A stretch of 64,000 nucleotides of DNA, taken from NCBI GenBank assembly GCA_048263775.1, contig JBLXDU010000001.1, forward strand, positions 248,001 through 312,000. Reading direction: 5' to 3'. Each line of letters begins with the position of its first letter. Positions within the stretch are counted from its first letter, which is position 1. The DNA comes from UBA1479 sp048263775. Its GTDB lineage: Bacteria; Pseudomonadota; Alphaproteobacteria; Rhodospirillales; Casp-alpha2. The notes beneath the pieces are model-generated. The model searched no databases. It was not told the origin of the DNA and saw nothing but the letters and a program-made list of their open reading frames with translations. The position numbers and the translations under genes are program-made. This document shows positions 35,876 to 43,484 of the stretch, piece by piece.

Positions 35876-36225
35876 GACTGCTTCTCCCATTGTGAAATTC
35901 ATAAATTCGCGCCCTATCCGGAAACCGGCAGATCAGCCTTCGGAAAGCGCCCGGCAGATGCCGGATTTCGTATTGTTAAGTTTACACTCATATTTTTGTT
36001 CGGCAATTTAAATACTGATTTTATTATAAAAATCACGTTAAGAGATGTGTATAAAATTATGTATTTAAGTGAATTGTGTGAATATAGGGGGGCTTTGCGG
36101 GCTGCAAGATGGGCCGGCTGGGGGCGCTTTCCGCCGACTGCGGCTGTCCTGCGTGCTACTATGGGCCGTTTCGCGGCGCTGCCGGGGCTGCGGGTTGTGC
36201 GGGTGCGCAGGGATAAGGGTCTGGT
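35876..36225. other. AT-rich intergenic region
   Basis: About 350 bases without a convincing gene. The stretch near 35970-36080 is strikingly AT-rich against a GC-rich background, with short runs of A and T. It likely holds the promoter of the 26-residue peptide gene on the minus strand and that of the hydroxylase gene on the plus strand. I found no strong operator palindrome. Confidence 0.7.
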
Positions 36226-36912
36226 GTGACGATGATCATCCATGTGGAAAAACTGCTCGGTGACGACGGACTCGCCGAAATCGACGCCGTTCTCGACAAA
36301 GTCCCCTGGGTCGACGGAGCCGGCGGAATGCGCGACGACATCAAGGCCGTGAAGCGCAACCGTCAGGTCGACCGCGCCGCCGCCGGCGATGCCTTGGCGC
36401 CTGTTGATCGCCTGATCATGGGTGCGATCGGGCAGTCTGCGGCGATCCGCAACGGGACCTTCCCCCATCGGGTCATGCGCCCGCTCTACGCCCGCTATGG
36501 GAAGGGCGAGGAATACGGCCTGCACACGGATAACCCCTTCATCGGAAATCCGGAATCAATCCGCGCCGACGTGTCCTGTACGCTGTTCCTCAACGGGCCC
36601 GAGGATTACGACGGCGGTGAGCTGGTCATCCTGGCGCCCGGCGGGGAGGTCAAGGTCAAGCTGGCCCGGGGCGCCGCCGTGGTCTATCCGACAGGCTGGC
36701 ATCATCGGGTCGAGGCCGTGACAAAGGGCGAACGGCGGGTCGCCGTGACCTGGATCCAAAGCCGCGTCGCCTCCGCCGAGCGGCGCGAAATCCTGGCGGA
36801 CGCCAACGGCGTCGCCCATCACCTGCACCAGACGGCGGCCAACAGCCCCGCCGCCCTGACCGCGCAACGGGTGTTCAACAGCCTGATGCGGCGCTGGGCC
36901 GAGGGCAGCTGA
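36226..36912 (+). CDS. PKHD-type Fe(II)/2-oxoglutarate-dependent hydroxylase (PiuC/YbiX-like)
   Basis: A 228-residue oxygenase. The iron ligands are His100 and Asp102 (GLHTDNPF) and His160 (GWHHRVEAV), and Arg170 (KGERR) fits the 2-oxoglutarate anchor, in the order seen in PiuC/YbiX proteins. PiuC genes are often linked to TonB siderophore receptors, but none is present here. GTG at 36226 has better spacing to AAGGG; ATG at 36232 is an alternative. The substrate is unknown. Confidence 0.9.
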   Translation: MTMIIHVEKLLGDDGLAEIDAVLDKVPWVDGAGGMRDDIKAVKRNRQVDRAAAGDALAPVDRLIMGAIGQSAAIRNGTFPHRVMRPLYARYGKGEEYGLHTDNPFIGNPESIRADVSCTLFLNGPEDYDGGELVILAPGGEVKVKLARGAAVVYPTGWHHRVEAVTKGERRVAVTWIQSRVASAERREILADANGVAHHLHQTAANSPAALTAQRVFNSLMRRWAEGS

Positions 36913-36999
36913 CCGCCGCCTGTCCTTTTCTTCTCGGAACGATGTCAAAGCCGCCTTGCAGGCGGGCCGTTCGGTCCGCCGGGGATGCTTGCGCGCCTC

Positions 37000-37020
37000 C
37001 GTAATTTATGCAAAATTACG
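37000..37020. promoter_or_regulatory. Palindromic operator 1 of the tup operon
   Basis: An inverted repeat with perfect 8-bp arms, CGTAATTT and AAATTACG, separated by ATGCA, in an AT-rich patch about 90-110 bases upstream of tupB. It probably binds the oxyanion-responsive regulator encoded at 39570-40490. Confidence 0.55.
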
Positions 37021-37027
37021 TCAAATA

Positions 37028-37050
37028 CGTATAATTATGCATAATTTACG
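37028..37050. promoter_or_regulatory. Palindromic operator 2 of the tup operon
   Basis: A second inverted repeat containing the perfect 14-bp palindrome AATTATGCATAATT, flanked by CGTA and TACG. Its centre is 29 bases from that of the first site and it shares the central ATGCA and outer CGTA/TACG. Confidence 0.55.
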
Positions 37051-37109
37051 GAATCGTGGGGAGATCGTCCCACGCGTCCTGGGGATGGGAACGGGCGGAC
37101 AGCCAGACG

Positions 37110-37817
37110 ATGCAGGATTTCGGCGAGGCCTTCTTCACGGCTTTCTCATTGCTGTTCAGTTTCGACGCGGACCTGATGGAGGTCATCGGGCTGTCGCTGC
37201 GCGTCAGTTTGACGGCGCTGCTGGTGGCGGGATTGATCGGCCTCAGCATCGGCGCCCTGCTGGCCGTGACGCGGTTCCCCGGCCGCGGCGTGGCGCTGGT
37301 CGTCGTCAATTCCATGATGGGTCTGCCGCCGGTGGTGGTCGGCTTGATCATCTACATGCTGCTGTCCAACGCGGGGCCGCTCGGGTTCTTAGGGCTGCTT
37401 TATACGCCGACGGCCATGATCATCGCCCAGGCGGTGTTGATCCTGCCGATCATCGCCGCCTTGTCGCGCCAAGTGATCGAGGACCTGTACAATGAATACG
37501 CCGACCAGTTCCGTTCGTTCTGCGTGCCTACGGGGCGGATGATGGCGGAGCTGTTGTGGGATGCGCGCTATTCCCTGCTCACGGTCATGCTGGCCGGGCT
37601 CGGCCGCGCCATGGCCGAAGTCGGCGCCGTCATCATCGTCGGCGGCAACATCAACCATCTGACCCGCGTCATGACGACGACCATCGCGCTGGAGACGTCG
37701 AAGGGCGATCTTGCTCTGGCGCTCGGCCTGGGTGTCGTGCTGCTGACCATCGCGTTGACCATCAACGCGGCGGTCATGGGGCTGAACGCGACGGCGAAAA
37801 GGCAGGCCTATGCGTGA
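37110..37817 (+). CDS. tupB: Tungstate-type ABC transporter permease, TupB-like
   Basis: A 235-residue inner-membrane permease with about five helices. The permease EAA-like loop is visible ('LYNEYADQFRSFCVPTGRMMAELLWDAR'), followed by 'GLGRAMAEVGAVIIVGGNINHLTRVMTTTIAL', a strong TupB/WtpB signature. The ATG at 37110 starts the family homology. The start of tupC overlaps its 3' end by 8 bases. Confidence 0.9.
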   Translation: MQDFGEAFFTAFSLLFSFDADLMEVIGLSLRVSLTALLVAGLIGLSIGALLAVTRFPGRGVALVVVNSMMGLPPVVVGLIIYMLLSNAGPLGFLGLLYTPTAMIIAQAVLILPIIAALSRQVIEDLYNEYADQFRSFCVPTGRMMAELLWDARYSLLTVMLAGLGRAMAEVGAVIIVGGNINHLTRVMTTTIALETSKGDLALALGLGVVLLTIALTINAAVMGLNATAKRQAYA

Positions 37818-38580
37818 TCTGCGCCCAGCCAACGTGATCGACCTGCGGGGCAAGCAGGACAGCGGCGCGGGCGCCGACCTGTTCCCTGTGACGGTCGAGG
37901 ACCTGACCTATCAGGCCGGCGGAACGGTGCTGATCAAGGGCGTCGACCTGACCCTGGACGGCGGCGGCGTGACCGTCATCATGGGCCCCAACGGGGCGGG
38001 GAAAAGCCTGTTGCTGCGCCTTCTGCATGGGTTGTTGGAACCGTCCGGCGGATGGATTGCCTGGGGCGGCCAGCCGCTCGACGATGCCATCCGCCGTCGT
38101 CAGGCCATGGTGTTTCAGCGTGCGGTGATGCTGCGCCGCTCGGTCGCCGCCAACATCGATTTCGTATTGCGCCTGCGCGGCCGGGCCGACCCGGCCCGGC
38201 GGCGGGAAATTCTCGAACACGCGGGCTTGGCCGCCCATGCGGATCAGCCGGCGCGGCTGTTGTCCGGCGGCGAACAGCAGCGCTTGGCGCTCGCCCGGGC
38301 CCTCGCCACCGAACCGGACGTTCTGTTCATGGACGAGCCGACGTCCAACCTGGACCCGGCGTCGACCCTGGTGATCGAGGACATCACCAAGGCGGCCCGC
38401 GACCGGGGCACCAAGATCGTCTTCATCACCCATGACATGGGCCAGGCCCGCCGCCTGGCCGACGACGTGGTGTTCATGCACCGGGGCAAGGTGCTGGAGC
38501 ACAGCCCGGCGGCGGCGTTTTTCAATCAACCGTCCTCGGCCGAGGCCGGCGACTACATGGCGGGCAAGATCATCCTGTGA
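37810..38580 (+). CDS. tupC: Tungstate-type ABC transporter ATP-binding protein, TupC-like
   Basis: A 256-residue ATPase with Walker A GPNGAGKS, Q-loop MVFQRAV, signature LSGGEQQR, Walker B LFMDEPTSNLD and the switch His in FITHD. It powers import with TupB. It lies between tupB and tupA in the transcription order B-C-A. Confidence 0.9.
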   Translation: MRDLRPANVIDLRGKQDSGAGADLFPVTVEDLTYQAGGTVLIKGVDLTLDGGGVTVIMGPNGAGKSLLLRLLHGLLEPSGGWIAWGGQPLDDAIRRRQAMVFQRAVMLRRSVAANIDFVLRLRGRADPARRREILEHAGLAAHADQPARLLSGGEQQRLALARALATEPDVLFMDEPTSNLDPASTLVIEDITKAARDRGTKIVFITHDMGQARRLADDVVFMHRGKVLEHSPAAAFFNQPSSAEAGDYMAGKIIL

Positions 38581-38648
38581 TCGGACAATCTCAAGGGACA
38601 CCTCACCCCAATAAACCTCAACCGGAACCAGCAATCAGGGAGTTATCC

Positions 38649-39488
38649 ATGAAAACAATCAAGCGGATCACCTTCGGCGCGGCCGCCCTGGCCCTCGCCG
38701 TTGCGGCCTTTCAGGCCCCCCCGGTCCAGGCCGACGGCAAGTCGATCATCGTGCAGTCGACGACCTCGACCCAGAATTCGGGCCTGTATGACTACATGCT
38801 GCCGATCTTCGAAAAGAAGACGGGCATCAAGGTCAACGTGGTCGCCGTCGGCACCGGCCAGGCGATCAAGAACGCCCAGAACTGCGACGGCGACGTGCTG
38901 CTGGTCCACGCCAAGCCGGCCGAAGAAAAGTTCGTCAACGCGGGCTTTGGCGTGAAGCGCTCCGACGTCATGTACAACGACTTCATCGTCGTCGGCCCGG
39001 CCAACGATCCGGCCAAGGTCGGCGGCATGAAGGATGCGCCCAAGGCCTTCAAGATGATCGCCGACGCCAATGCGATCTTTGCGTCGCGCGGCGATAACTC
39101 GGGTACGCATAAGAAAGAGGTCCGCCTGTGGAAGGCAGCCGAGGTCGACATCAAGAAAGCGTCCGGTGAATGGTACCGTGAAACCGGCAGCGGCATGGGG
39201 GCGACCCTCAACGCCGCCGTCGGCATGGGCGCCTATGCCCTGACCGACCGCGCCACCTGGATCAGCTTCAAGAACAAGGGCACATACAAGATCCAGGTCG
39301 AAGGCGACAAGCAGTTGTTCAACCAGTACGGCATCATTCTGGTCAACCCGAAGAAATGCCCCAAGGTGAAACAGGCCGAAGCCCAGGCCTTCATCGATTG
39401 GGTGCTGTCCAAGGACGGCCAGGACACCATCGCGTCCTACAAGCTGAACGGCCTGCAGCTGTTCTTCCCGAACGGCAAGTCGTCGTAA
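38649..39488 (+). CDS. tupA: Tungstate-binding periplasmic protein, TupA-like
   Basis: A 279-residue exported binding protein. The signal peptide covers about 1-28 (ending VQADG). The oxyanion-binding motif QSTTSTQNSG at about 36-45 is the TupA signature (TTTS...SG type), which separates it from ModA. The ATG at 38649 has GGGAG eight bases upstream. TupA usually binds tungstate far better than molybdate; which oxyanion is physiologic here is not decided by sequence. A terminator follows. Confidence 0.92.
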   Translation: MKTIKRITFGAAALALAVAAFQAPPVQADGKSIIVQSTTSTQNSGLYDYMLPIFEKKTGIKVNVVAVGTGQAIKNAQNCDGDVLLVHAKPAEEKFVNAGFGVKRSDVMYNDFIVVGPANDPAKVGGMKDAPKAFKMIADANAIFASRGDNSGTHKKEVRLWKAAEVDIKKASGEWYRETGSGMGATLNAAVGMGAYALTDRATWISFKNKGTYKIQVEGDKQLFNQYGIILVNPKKCPKVKQAEAQAFIDWVLSKDGQDTIASYKLNGLQLFFPNGKSS

Positions 39489-39514
39489 CAGGGCGGACGT
39501 TCATGTGATTTGGA

Positions 39515-39548
39515 AAGGGCGGGCCTTCGGGGCCGCCCTTTTCTTTTG
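39515..39548 (+). terminator. Rho-independent terminator of tupBCA
   Basis: A GC-rich stem (AGGGCGG...CCGCCCT, with an inner GCC/GGC extension around a TTCG-containing loop) is followed by TTTTCTTTT, about 30 bases after the tupA stop. It also ends transcription before the convergent regulator gene. Confidence 0.85.
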
Positions 39549-39569
39549 GCGGCGCCGAAGCAGGGGCCG

Positions 39570-40490
39570 TCACGCCCCGACGAAATGCACCTTGCCAAGG
39601 CCGGTGATGTCGTAGCCGCCCATGGCGTCGGCCTTGAAGCGGAAAGCTTCGGAGCGGCAGAAATCCAGGAAGGCCTGCATCGGCGGCTCGAACCAGGCCT
39701 TGCGGTCGACCAGAAGGTCGAAGCGCTCGCGCAGTACCGGCACGAATTCCAGCTTTAGCGGCGCGGCCGAGGCGCGCAGGCCCAGCGTGACCTCGCCCAT
39801 ATGGTCGGCGACGACCTGAGCCGCGTCCGTTTCCGTGCGCGCGGGCTCTGTCATCACGCAGCTGTCCAGGCCGATCCCGGCCTCGGCCAGCAGATGTTCT
39901 AAAAGCGCCTGGGTGCCGGCCTCGGCCTGGCGCGGCACGATCAGGCGGCCGCGCAGGTCGGCGATGGAATTGAACTCATGGGCGGATATGGGATCGACGA
40001 TCAGACCCCGTTCGCGCCAGGCGAATTCGACCAGCACACAGGGGGCCGTCGCCGCATAGCGCCGGACCCAGCCGATGTTCCAGGCTGCGTCGTCGTCGCT
40101 GCCCCCGGCTTTGGAATCGAACATATGCAGGCCGGCGGCCATGCCCTCGGCATTGGCGAACCGTTCCAGCCCGTCGGCGGAACCGTCGAAAAAGGTCGCG
40201 AGCCCGCAGCGCGATTGGCGCAGGGCCCAATCCAACAGCGGATCGTGGGAGCCCAGGAACACGCCGGGCCGCACCTTGGCCGGTTGCGGGGCCGCCCCCG
40301 CCGCGGCCATGCCCCCGCCGTCGCCGGCCATGCCGCGGGCAACCCAGGCTTCGATCTCGGCGCGGGGAAACAACAGCTTGCCCATGGCGCGGGAACAGGG
40401 AATGCGCCCGGTGGCGGCCAGGTCATAGACCTTGCGCTGCTTGATGCGCAGAAAATCCGCCAGTTCCTTGGTGGTCATGTATTCGGTCAT
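39570..40490 (-). CDS. HTH (excisionase-type) regulator with periplasmic-binding-protein-like oxyanion domain
   Basis: A 306-residue cytosolic regulator. The N-terminal MerR/excisionase-type helix-turn-helix covers about 3-52 (TTKELADFLRIKQRKVYDLAATGRIP). After a Gly/Ala linker comes a type II binding-protein-like domain (about 75-300) without a signal peptide. Related proteins bind molybdate or tungstate. It converges on tupBCA and has a ModE-like palindrome 26 bases before its start, which suggests self-regulation. The most likely job is control of tup by intracellular Mo/W. Confidence 0.83.
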   Translation of the reverse strand: MTEYMTTKELADFLRIKQRKVYDLAATGRIPCSRAMGKLLFPRAEIEAWVARGMAGDGGGMAAAGAAPQPAKVRPGVFLGSHDPLLDWALRQSRCGLATFFDGSADGLERFANAEGMAAGLHMFDSKAGGSDDDAAWNIGWVRRYAATAPCVLVEFAWRERGLIVDPISAHEFNSIADLRGRLIVPRQAEAGTQALLEHLLAEAGIGLDSCVMTEPARTETDAAQVVADHMGEVTLGLRASAAPLKLEFVPVLRERFDLLVDRKAWFEPPMQAFLDFCRSEAFRFKADAMGGYDITGLGKVHFVGA

Positions 40491-40515
40491 GGGGCCGCAG
40501 TTTTGCGGAATAAGC

Positions 40516-40539
40516 CGTTATTTACAAGATGACATAACG
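40516..40539. promoter_or_regulatory. ModE-like operator upstream of the HTH/PBP regulator
   Basis: CGTTAT and ATAACG arms are separated by 12 bases. One further C/G pair extends the arms to 7 bp. As I recall it, the E. coli modA operator bound by ModE has the same arms and the same spacing. It lies 26 bases upstream of the regulator start. Confidence 0.6.
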
Positions 40540-40564
40540 GAGAAAGATGGCGGTGGCCTAGCCG

Positions 40565-41188
40565 TCAATACTCCCGCCCCGGCCGGGGCCGGTAGGGGGG
40601 CAGCGACAGGCCCCGGACGATGCCCAGGGCGCGCAGGGCGAAGCCGGCTGTGAAGCCCAGGGCGATGGCCGCATCGCGCGGCACGTCGAGCCCGGCAAGG
40701 ACGACATAGACCGTGGCGGCCAGCGCCGCGCAGGTGGCGTAGACCTCCTTGCGTAGGATCAAGGGCGTTTCCTGGCAGACCACGTCGCGGATCAGGCCGC
40801 CGAAGGTCGCGGTCATCATGCCCATGATGATGGCGATCAGTGGGCTGACCCCGGTCTGAAGCGCAAGTTCCGCCCCCATGACGCCATACAGCGCGATGCC
40901 CAGGCCGTCTGCCCAGAGCAGCAGGGCATGGCGGCGCTGAATCACATGGGCGGTGAAGAACAGGACCGCCGCGACGGTAAGGCAAATGATGACCGGCTTG
41001 GGATCGGCGATCCAGAACACGTCGCGGCCCAGCAGCAGGTCGCGCAGGGTGCCGCCGCCCACGCCGGTCAGGCAGGCCATCAGGCCGAAGCCGACAAGGT
41101 CCATTTCCTTGCGGCTGGCGACCAGCGCGCCCGAGGCGGCGAACACGCAAACACCAAGAAGGTCGAGAAGGGGGAGGACGGATTGCAT
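40565..41188 (-). CDS. TRIC family cation channel (YadS/YicG-like, UPF0126)
   Basis: A 207-residue membrane protein with seven predicted helices in two UPF0126 repeats. The repeat signature is GVGGGTLRDLLLG in the first half and TATFGGLIRDVVCQE in the second. Bacterial TRIC channels conduct monovalent cations. The ATG at 41188 (MQSVLPLLDLLG) matches the family start; an upstream in-frame start eight codons earlier is less likely. Confidence 0.9.
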   Translation of the reverse strand: MQSVLPLLDLLGVCVFAASGALVASRKEMDLVGFGLMACLTGVGGGTLRDLLLGRDVFWIADPKPVIICLTVAAVLFFTAHVIQRRHALLLWADGLGIALYGVMGAELALQTGVSPLIAIIMGMMTATFGGLIRDVVCQETPLILRKEVYATCAALAATVYVVLAGLDVPRDAAIALGFTAGFALRALGIVRGLSLPPYRPRPGREY

Positions 41189-41363
41189 GGCGTGACTGTC
41201 GCGGATTAACACCGCCGCCGCAACCTCAAGAGCAGGCGGATGGGGCGGCTGGCTGCGGTCCGTCGGCAGAAAATATCAAATGTTCATAAAGTTATTGCCT
41301 GAGAATTATAAAATAAAAATCATATGTGTATTGAAAATTAAATTATCAAATACCATATGATTA

Positions 41364-41383
41364 AAACGGATATATTTCCGTTT
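41364..41383. promoter_or_regulatory. Palindrome AAACGGA-N6-TCCGTTT upstream of the small-protein cluster
   Basis: A perfect 7-bp-arm inverted repeat in a very AT-rich 130-base stretch, ending 17 bases before the 41-residue protein start. It may be an operator, or a hairpin in the leader. A second inverted pair (ATCATATG at 41319, CATATGAT at 41354) lies just upstream. Confidence 0.4.
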
Positions 41384-41400
41384 ATAAAAGGAATCAAACA

Positions 41401-41526
41401 ATGTCCTTCAAGGATTTTTCAACGGGCAATAAGCCTGCGAAACCCGCCGATGCCGCCGATAAAGCCGCCGCCGCCGCGACCAAGCCCGCCGCCAAGCCTG
41501 CCGCGGATACACCGGCCAGCAAGTGA
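41401..41526 (+). CDS. 41-residue Ala/Lys/Pro-rich protein
   Basis: Too short for most gene callers but well supported: the ATG is preceded by AAAGGAATC and follows an AT-rich promoter-like region. It begins MSFKDFSTGNK and then consists almost entirely of Ala, Lys, Pro and Asp (KPADAADKAAAAATKPA). It is charged and probably disordered, and somewhat like the C-terminal tails of histone H1-like proteins. It heads a series of small genes. Function unknown. Confidence 0.65.
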   Translation: MSFKDFSTGNKPAKPADAADKAAAAATKPAAKPAADTPASK

Positions 41527-41529
41527 CCC

Positions 41530-41611
41530 TGCCCGCCGAGGGCAAGGAGAAATAGGCCGTTTTCCGCCGGTATTGCGGAAAGATCGATGGCGGGCAACGA
41601 GATGCCCGCCA
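41530..41611 (+). other. Three consecutive stem-loops in the spacer between two small genes
   Basis: The 97-base spacer holds three hairpins in a row: TGCCC/GGGCA at 41530-41544, TTTCCGC/GCGGAAA at 41561-41581, and a perfect 9-bp stem TGGCGGGCA/TGCCCGCCA at 41588-41611. The last one ends directly against the GGAGG ribosome-binding site of the next gene. They may protect or regulate the messages differentially. Confidence 0.5.
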
Positions 41612-41622
41612 GGAGGCCGACA

Positions 41623-41919
41623 ATGACAATACGCACAACCGAAAAGACGGTGACATTCGCGCGCCCGTTCGTTCTGGGCGGCTTTGACGAAGTGTTGCCG
41701 GCGGGCGATTACAGGGTCGAAACGGATGAAGAACTCCTGCAATCCCTCTCGTTCCCGGTGTTTCACCGGGTGCGCAGCGTTATCTACCTGCAACGCGGGA
41801 TCAACGCCGCGCGAAACGCCCGCGCTCTGACGATTGATCCCAACGACCTTGATGCGGCCTTGGTCCGTGATCAGGGGCCGCCGGAAACGGGACCCATGCC
41901 TGCGGAGGGCCGCAGATGA
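41623..41919 (+). CDS. Conserved hypothetical small protein
   Basis: A 98-residue soluble protein: 'TVTFARPFVLGGFDEVLPAGDYRVETDEELLQSLSFPVFHR' suggests a compact beta-rich domain at the N-terminus, with a charged tail. I have the impression of similar small proteins in other alphaproteobacteria but no named family. The ATG at 41623 is preceded by AGGAGG. It overlaps the next gene by ATGA. Function unknown. Confidence 0.75.
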   Translation: MTIRTTEKTVTFARPFVLGGFDEVLPAGDYRVETDEELLQSLSFPVFHRVRSVIYLQRGINAARNARALTIDPNDLDAALVRDQGPPETGPMPAEGRR

Positions 41920-42116
41920 TTACCGATCAGGACACCCGGGACCGCACGGCGCGGGACGCTGCCCTGGAAGATCATTTGCGCCATCCGGACGATGCGGCCG
42001 CGGCCGTGCCGGCAACACCGGCGGCACCGGCGGAAAAGTCCTTGTTTCAGTTGTCTTCGGAACTGAAGAACCTGATTCGCGGTGATCGCATCTTCCGGGC
42101 CGGTGCAAAGCGCTGA
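41916..42116 (+). CDS. Hypothetical 66-residue protein
   Basis: A hydrophilic protein. The first 25 residues are rich in Asp, Arg and Thr, followed by an Ala/Pro linker and a short helix-like C-terminus (SLFQLSSELKNLIRG). Its start overlaps the stop of the preceding gene, so translation is probably coupled. Not recognised. A GC-rich hairpin-like sequence follows its stop. Confidence 0.65.
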   Translation: MITDQDTRDRTARDAALEDHLRHPDDAAAAVPATPAAPAEKSLFQLSSELKNLIRGDRIFRAGAKR

Positions 42117-42174
42117 CCCCGGGTTATCCGGCCGGTCGGGCCGAGGATCACGCGTCAAATTTTGAGGAGCTGTC

Positions 42175-42351
42175 ATGAAGAACGTGGACAGGAAGAAGCC
42201 GAAGAAAGCCGAGTTCATTTCCGAGGCCGAGGAAATGGCGGCGCACGGGATCACGAAAATGACGATCGAGTACTATTGCATCGGCAAATACCGCTACACC
42301 AATCTTGAGGGTGCCGTGGCCCAGGCGCAGCGCGCCGCGCGCGAAGGCTAG
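42175..42351 (+). CDS. Hypothetical 58-residue basic protein
   Basis: A small basic protein starting MKNVDRKKPKKAEF, with 'MAAHGITKMTIEYYCIGKYRYTNLEGAVAQAQR' as its main body, which could form a short beta-hairpin plus helix. The ATG is preceded by GAGGAGC. It lies 58 bases after the previous gene and 16 before the DUF1488 gene. Function unknown; no motif recognised. Confidence 0.68.
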   Translation: MKNVDRKKPKKAEFISEAEEMAAHGITKMTIEYYCIGKYRYTNLEGAVAQAQRAAREG

Positions 42352-42367
42352 GCGGGGACGGTCACGG

Positions 42368-42637
42368 ATGAGTCTGAATTTCCCCAACGTCAGCCGCAGT
42401 TTCGAGGCCAAGCGCAACCGGGTGCGGTTCTGGGGCTATGACAGCGCCCTGGAGATCACCTTTTTCGTGGACAGCGGGCTGCTGGCCAGGCTCTGCCCCG
42501 ATTGCGGGGGCGGCGAGGCCGGCCTTCTGAAGGCTTTTGACACCATGATCGAGCGCATTCATGCCGCCGCGCGGAAGGCCTATAATAGCAGCCGCGAACG
42601 GTCCGACATTTTTGTCCTGACGGAGTCACAGTTTTGA
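42368..42637 (+). CDS. DUF1488 family protein
   Basis: An 89-residue protein of the DUF1488 type: 'LNFPNVSRSFEAKRNRVRFWGYDSALEITFFVD' at the N-terminus and a C-terminal helix 'AFDTMIERIHAAARKAY'. The function is unknown, though members occur often among small stress- or plasmid-linked genes. The ATG at 42368 is fixed by the family start. One CPDC pair (residues about 43-46) is present and could bind a metal. Confidence 0.75.
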   Translation: MSLNFPNVSRSFEAKRNRVRFWGYDSALEITFFVDSGLLARLCPDCGGGEAGLLKAFDTMIERIHAAARKAYNSSRERSDIFVLTESQF

Positions 42638-42695
42638 GCAGATGTGAGATTTCCCCGGCGACGGGCGCACACGGGGCAGCGGAGGACGCCGGGCG

Positions 42696-43427
42696 ATGAT
42701 CGACCCCTTGCTGTTCACGTCTCCCCGCCTGTTCACCTTCGAACACGACCGCCATCTGACCAACGCCAGCGGCTTTTTCTTCACCCGCGACGACCGGCTG
42801 TTCCTGGTGACCAGCCGCCATGTGGTGCTTGACGAACCGAGCGAACATTTCCCCAATCGGATCGAGATCGAAATCCATACCAATGCGGGCAACCTGGCCG
42901 AGTCCACGGGCCTGTCGATCCTGTTGTACCAGGACGGCAAAAGCATTTGGCGCGACGGCGCCGACGGCAAGGGGGTCGTCGACATCGCCGTGATCGAAAT
43001 CGACCGCGCGGCGCTGCCGAAGACGGCGGTCATTCAGGCCTTCACACCGGACCATCTGGTCGGCTCGGACGAACATGTGGAAATCGGAAGTTCCCTGCTG
43101 GTGGTGGGCTTTCCCTTGGGCTTTCATGATACGCTGCATCATCTGCCCGTTGTCCGGCAGGCGGTCGTCGCCTCTTCCTTCGGTCTGCGCTTTCAGGGCG
43201 AGGGTTATTTCCTGACCGATGCCAGGACTCATCGCGGGACCAGCGGCGCGCCGGTGGTGATGCGGGTCGGCGACGGTGGTCTGGGCGTTCTACCCTGGAA
43301 ACTGCTGGGCGTTCATTCGGCCCGGCTCGACATCGGCACGCGCGATCTCAAGCTGGATGAGGCCCTGGGCCTCAACTGCGCCTGGTACGCGGATATCCTG
43401 ATGACCTTGACGGCGCCGGCAGTCTAG
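42696..43427 (+). CDS. Trypsin-like serine protease (S1 fold), cytosolic
   Basis: A 243-residue protein with the complete chymotrypsin-type triad: His42 in TSRHVV, Asp96 in VVDIAVIE and Ser183 in HRGTSGAPVV. It has no signal peptide and no PDZ domain, unlike DegP/HtrA proteases. Similar stand-alone trypsin-like peptidases occur in bacterial defence and accessory gene clusters. Being cytosolic, it probably acts on specific intracellular targets. It follows the small-gene series by 58 bases. Confidence 0.85.
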   Translation: MIDPLLFTSPRLFTFEHDRHLTNASGFFFTRDDRLFLVTSRHVVLDEPSEHFPNRIEIEIHTNAGNLAESTGLSILLYQDGKSIWRDGADGKGVVDIAVIEIDRAALPKTAVIQAFTPDHLVGSDEHVEIGSSLLVVGFPLGFHDTLHHLPVVRQAVVASSFGLRFQGEGYFLTDARTHRGTSGAPVVMRVGDGGLGVLPWKLLGVHSARLDIGTRDLKLDEALGLNCAWYADILMTLTAPAV

Positions 43428-43484
43428 CCGGCCTCATTGACCCCGCCGGATTTCAAACCGGCCGACAACGAAAGTGACCCATAA

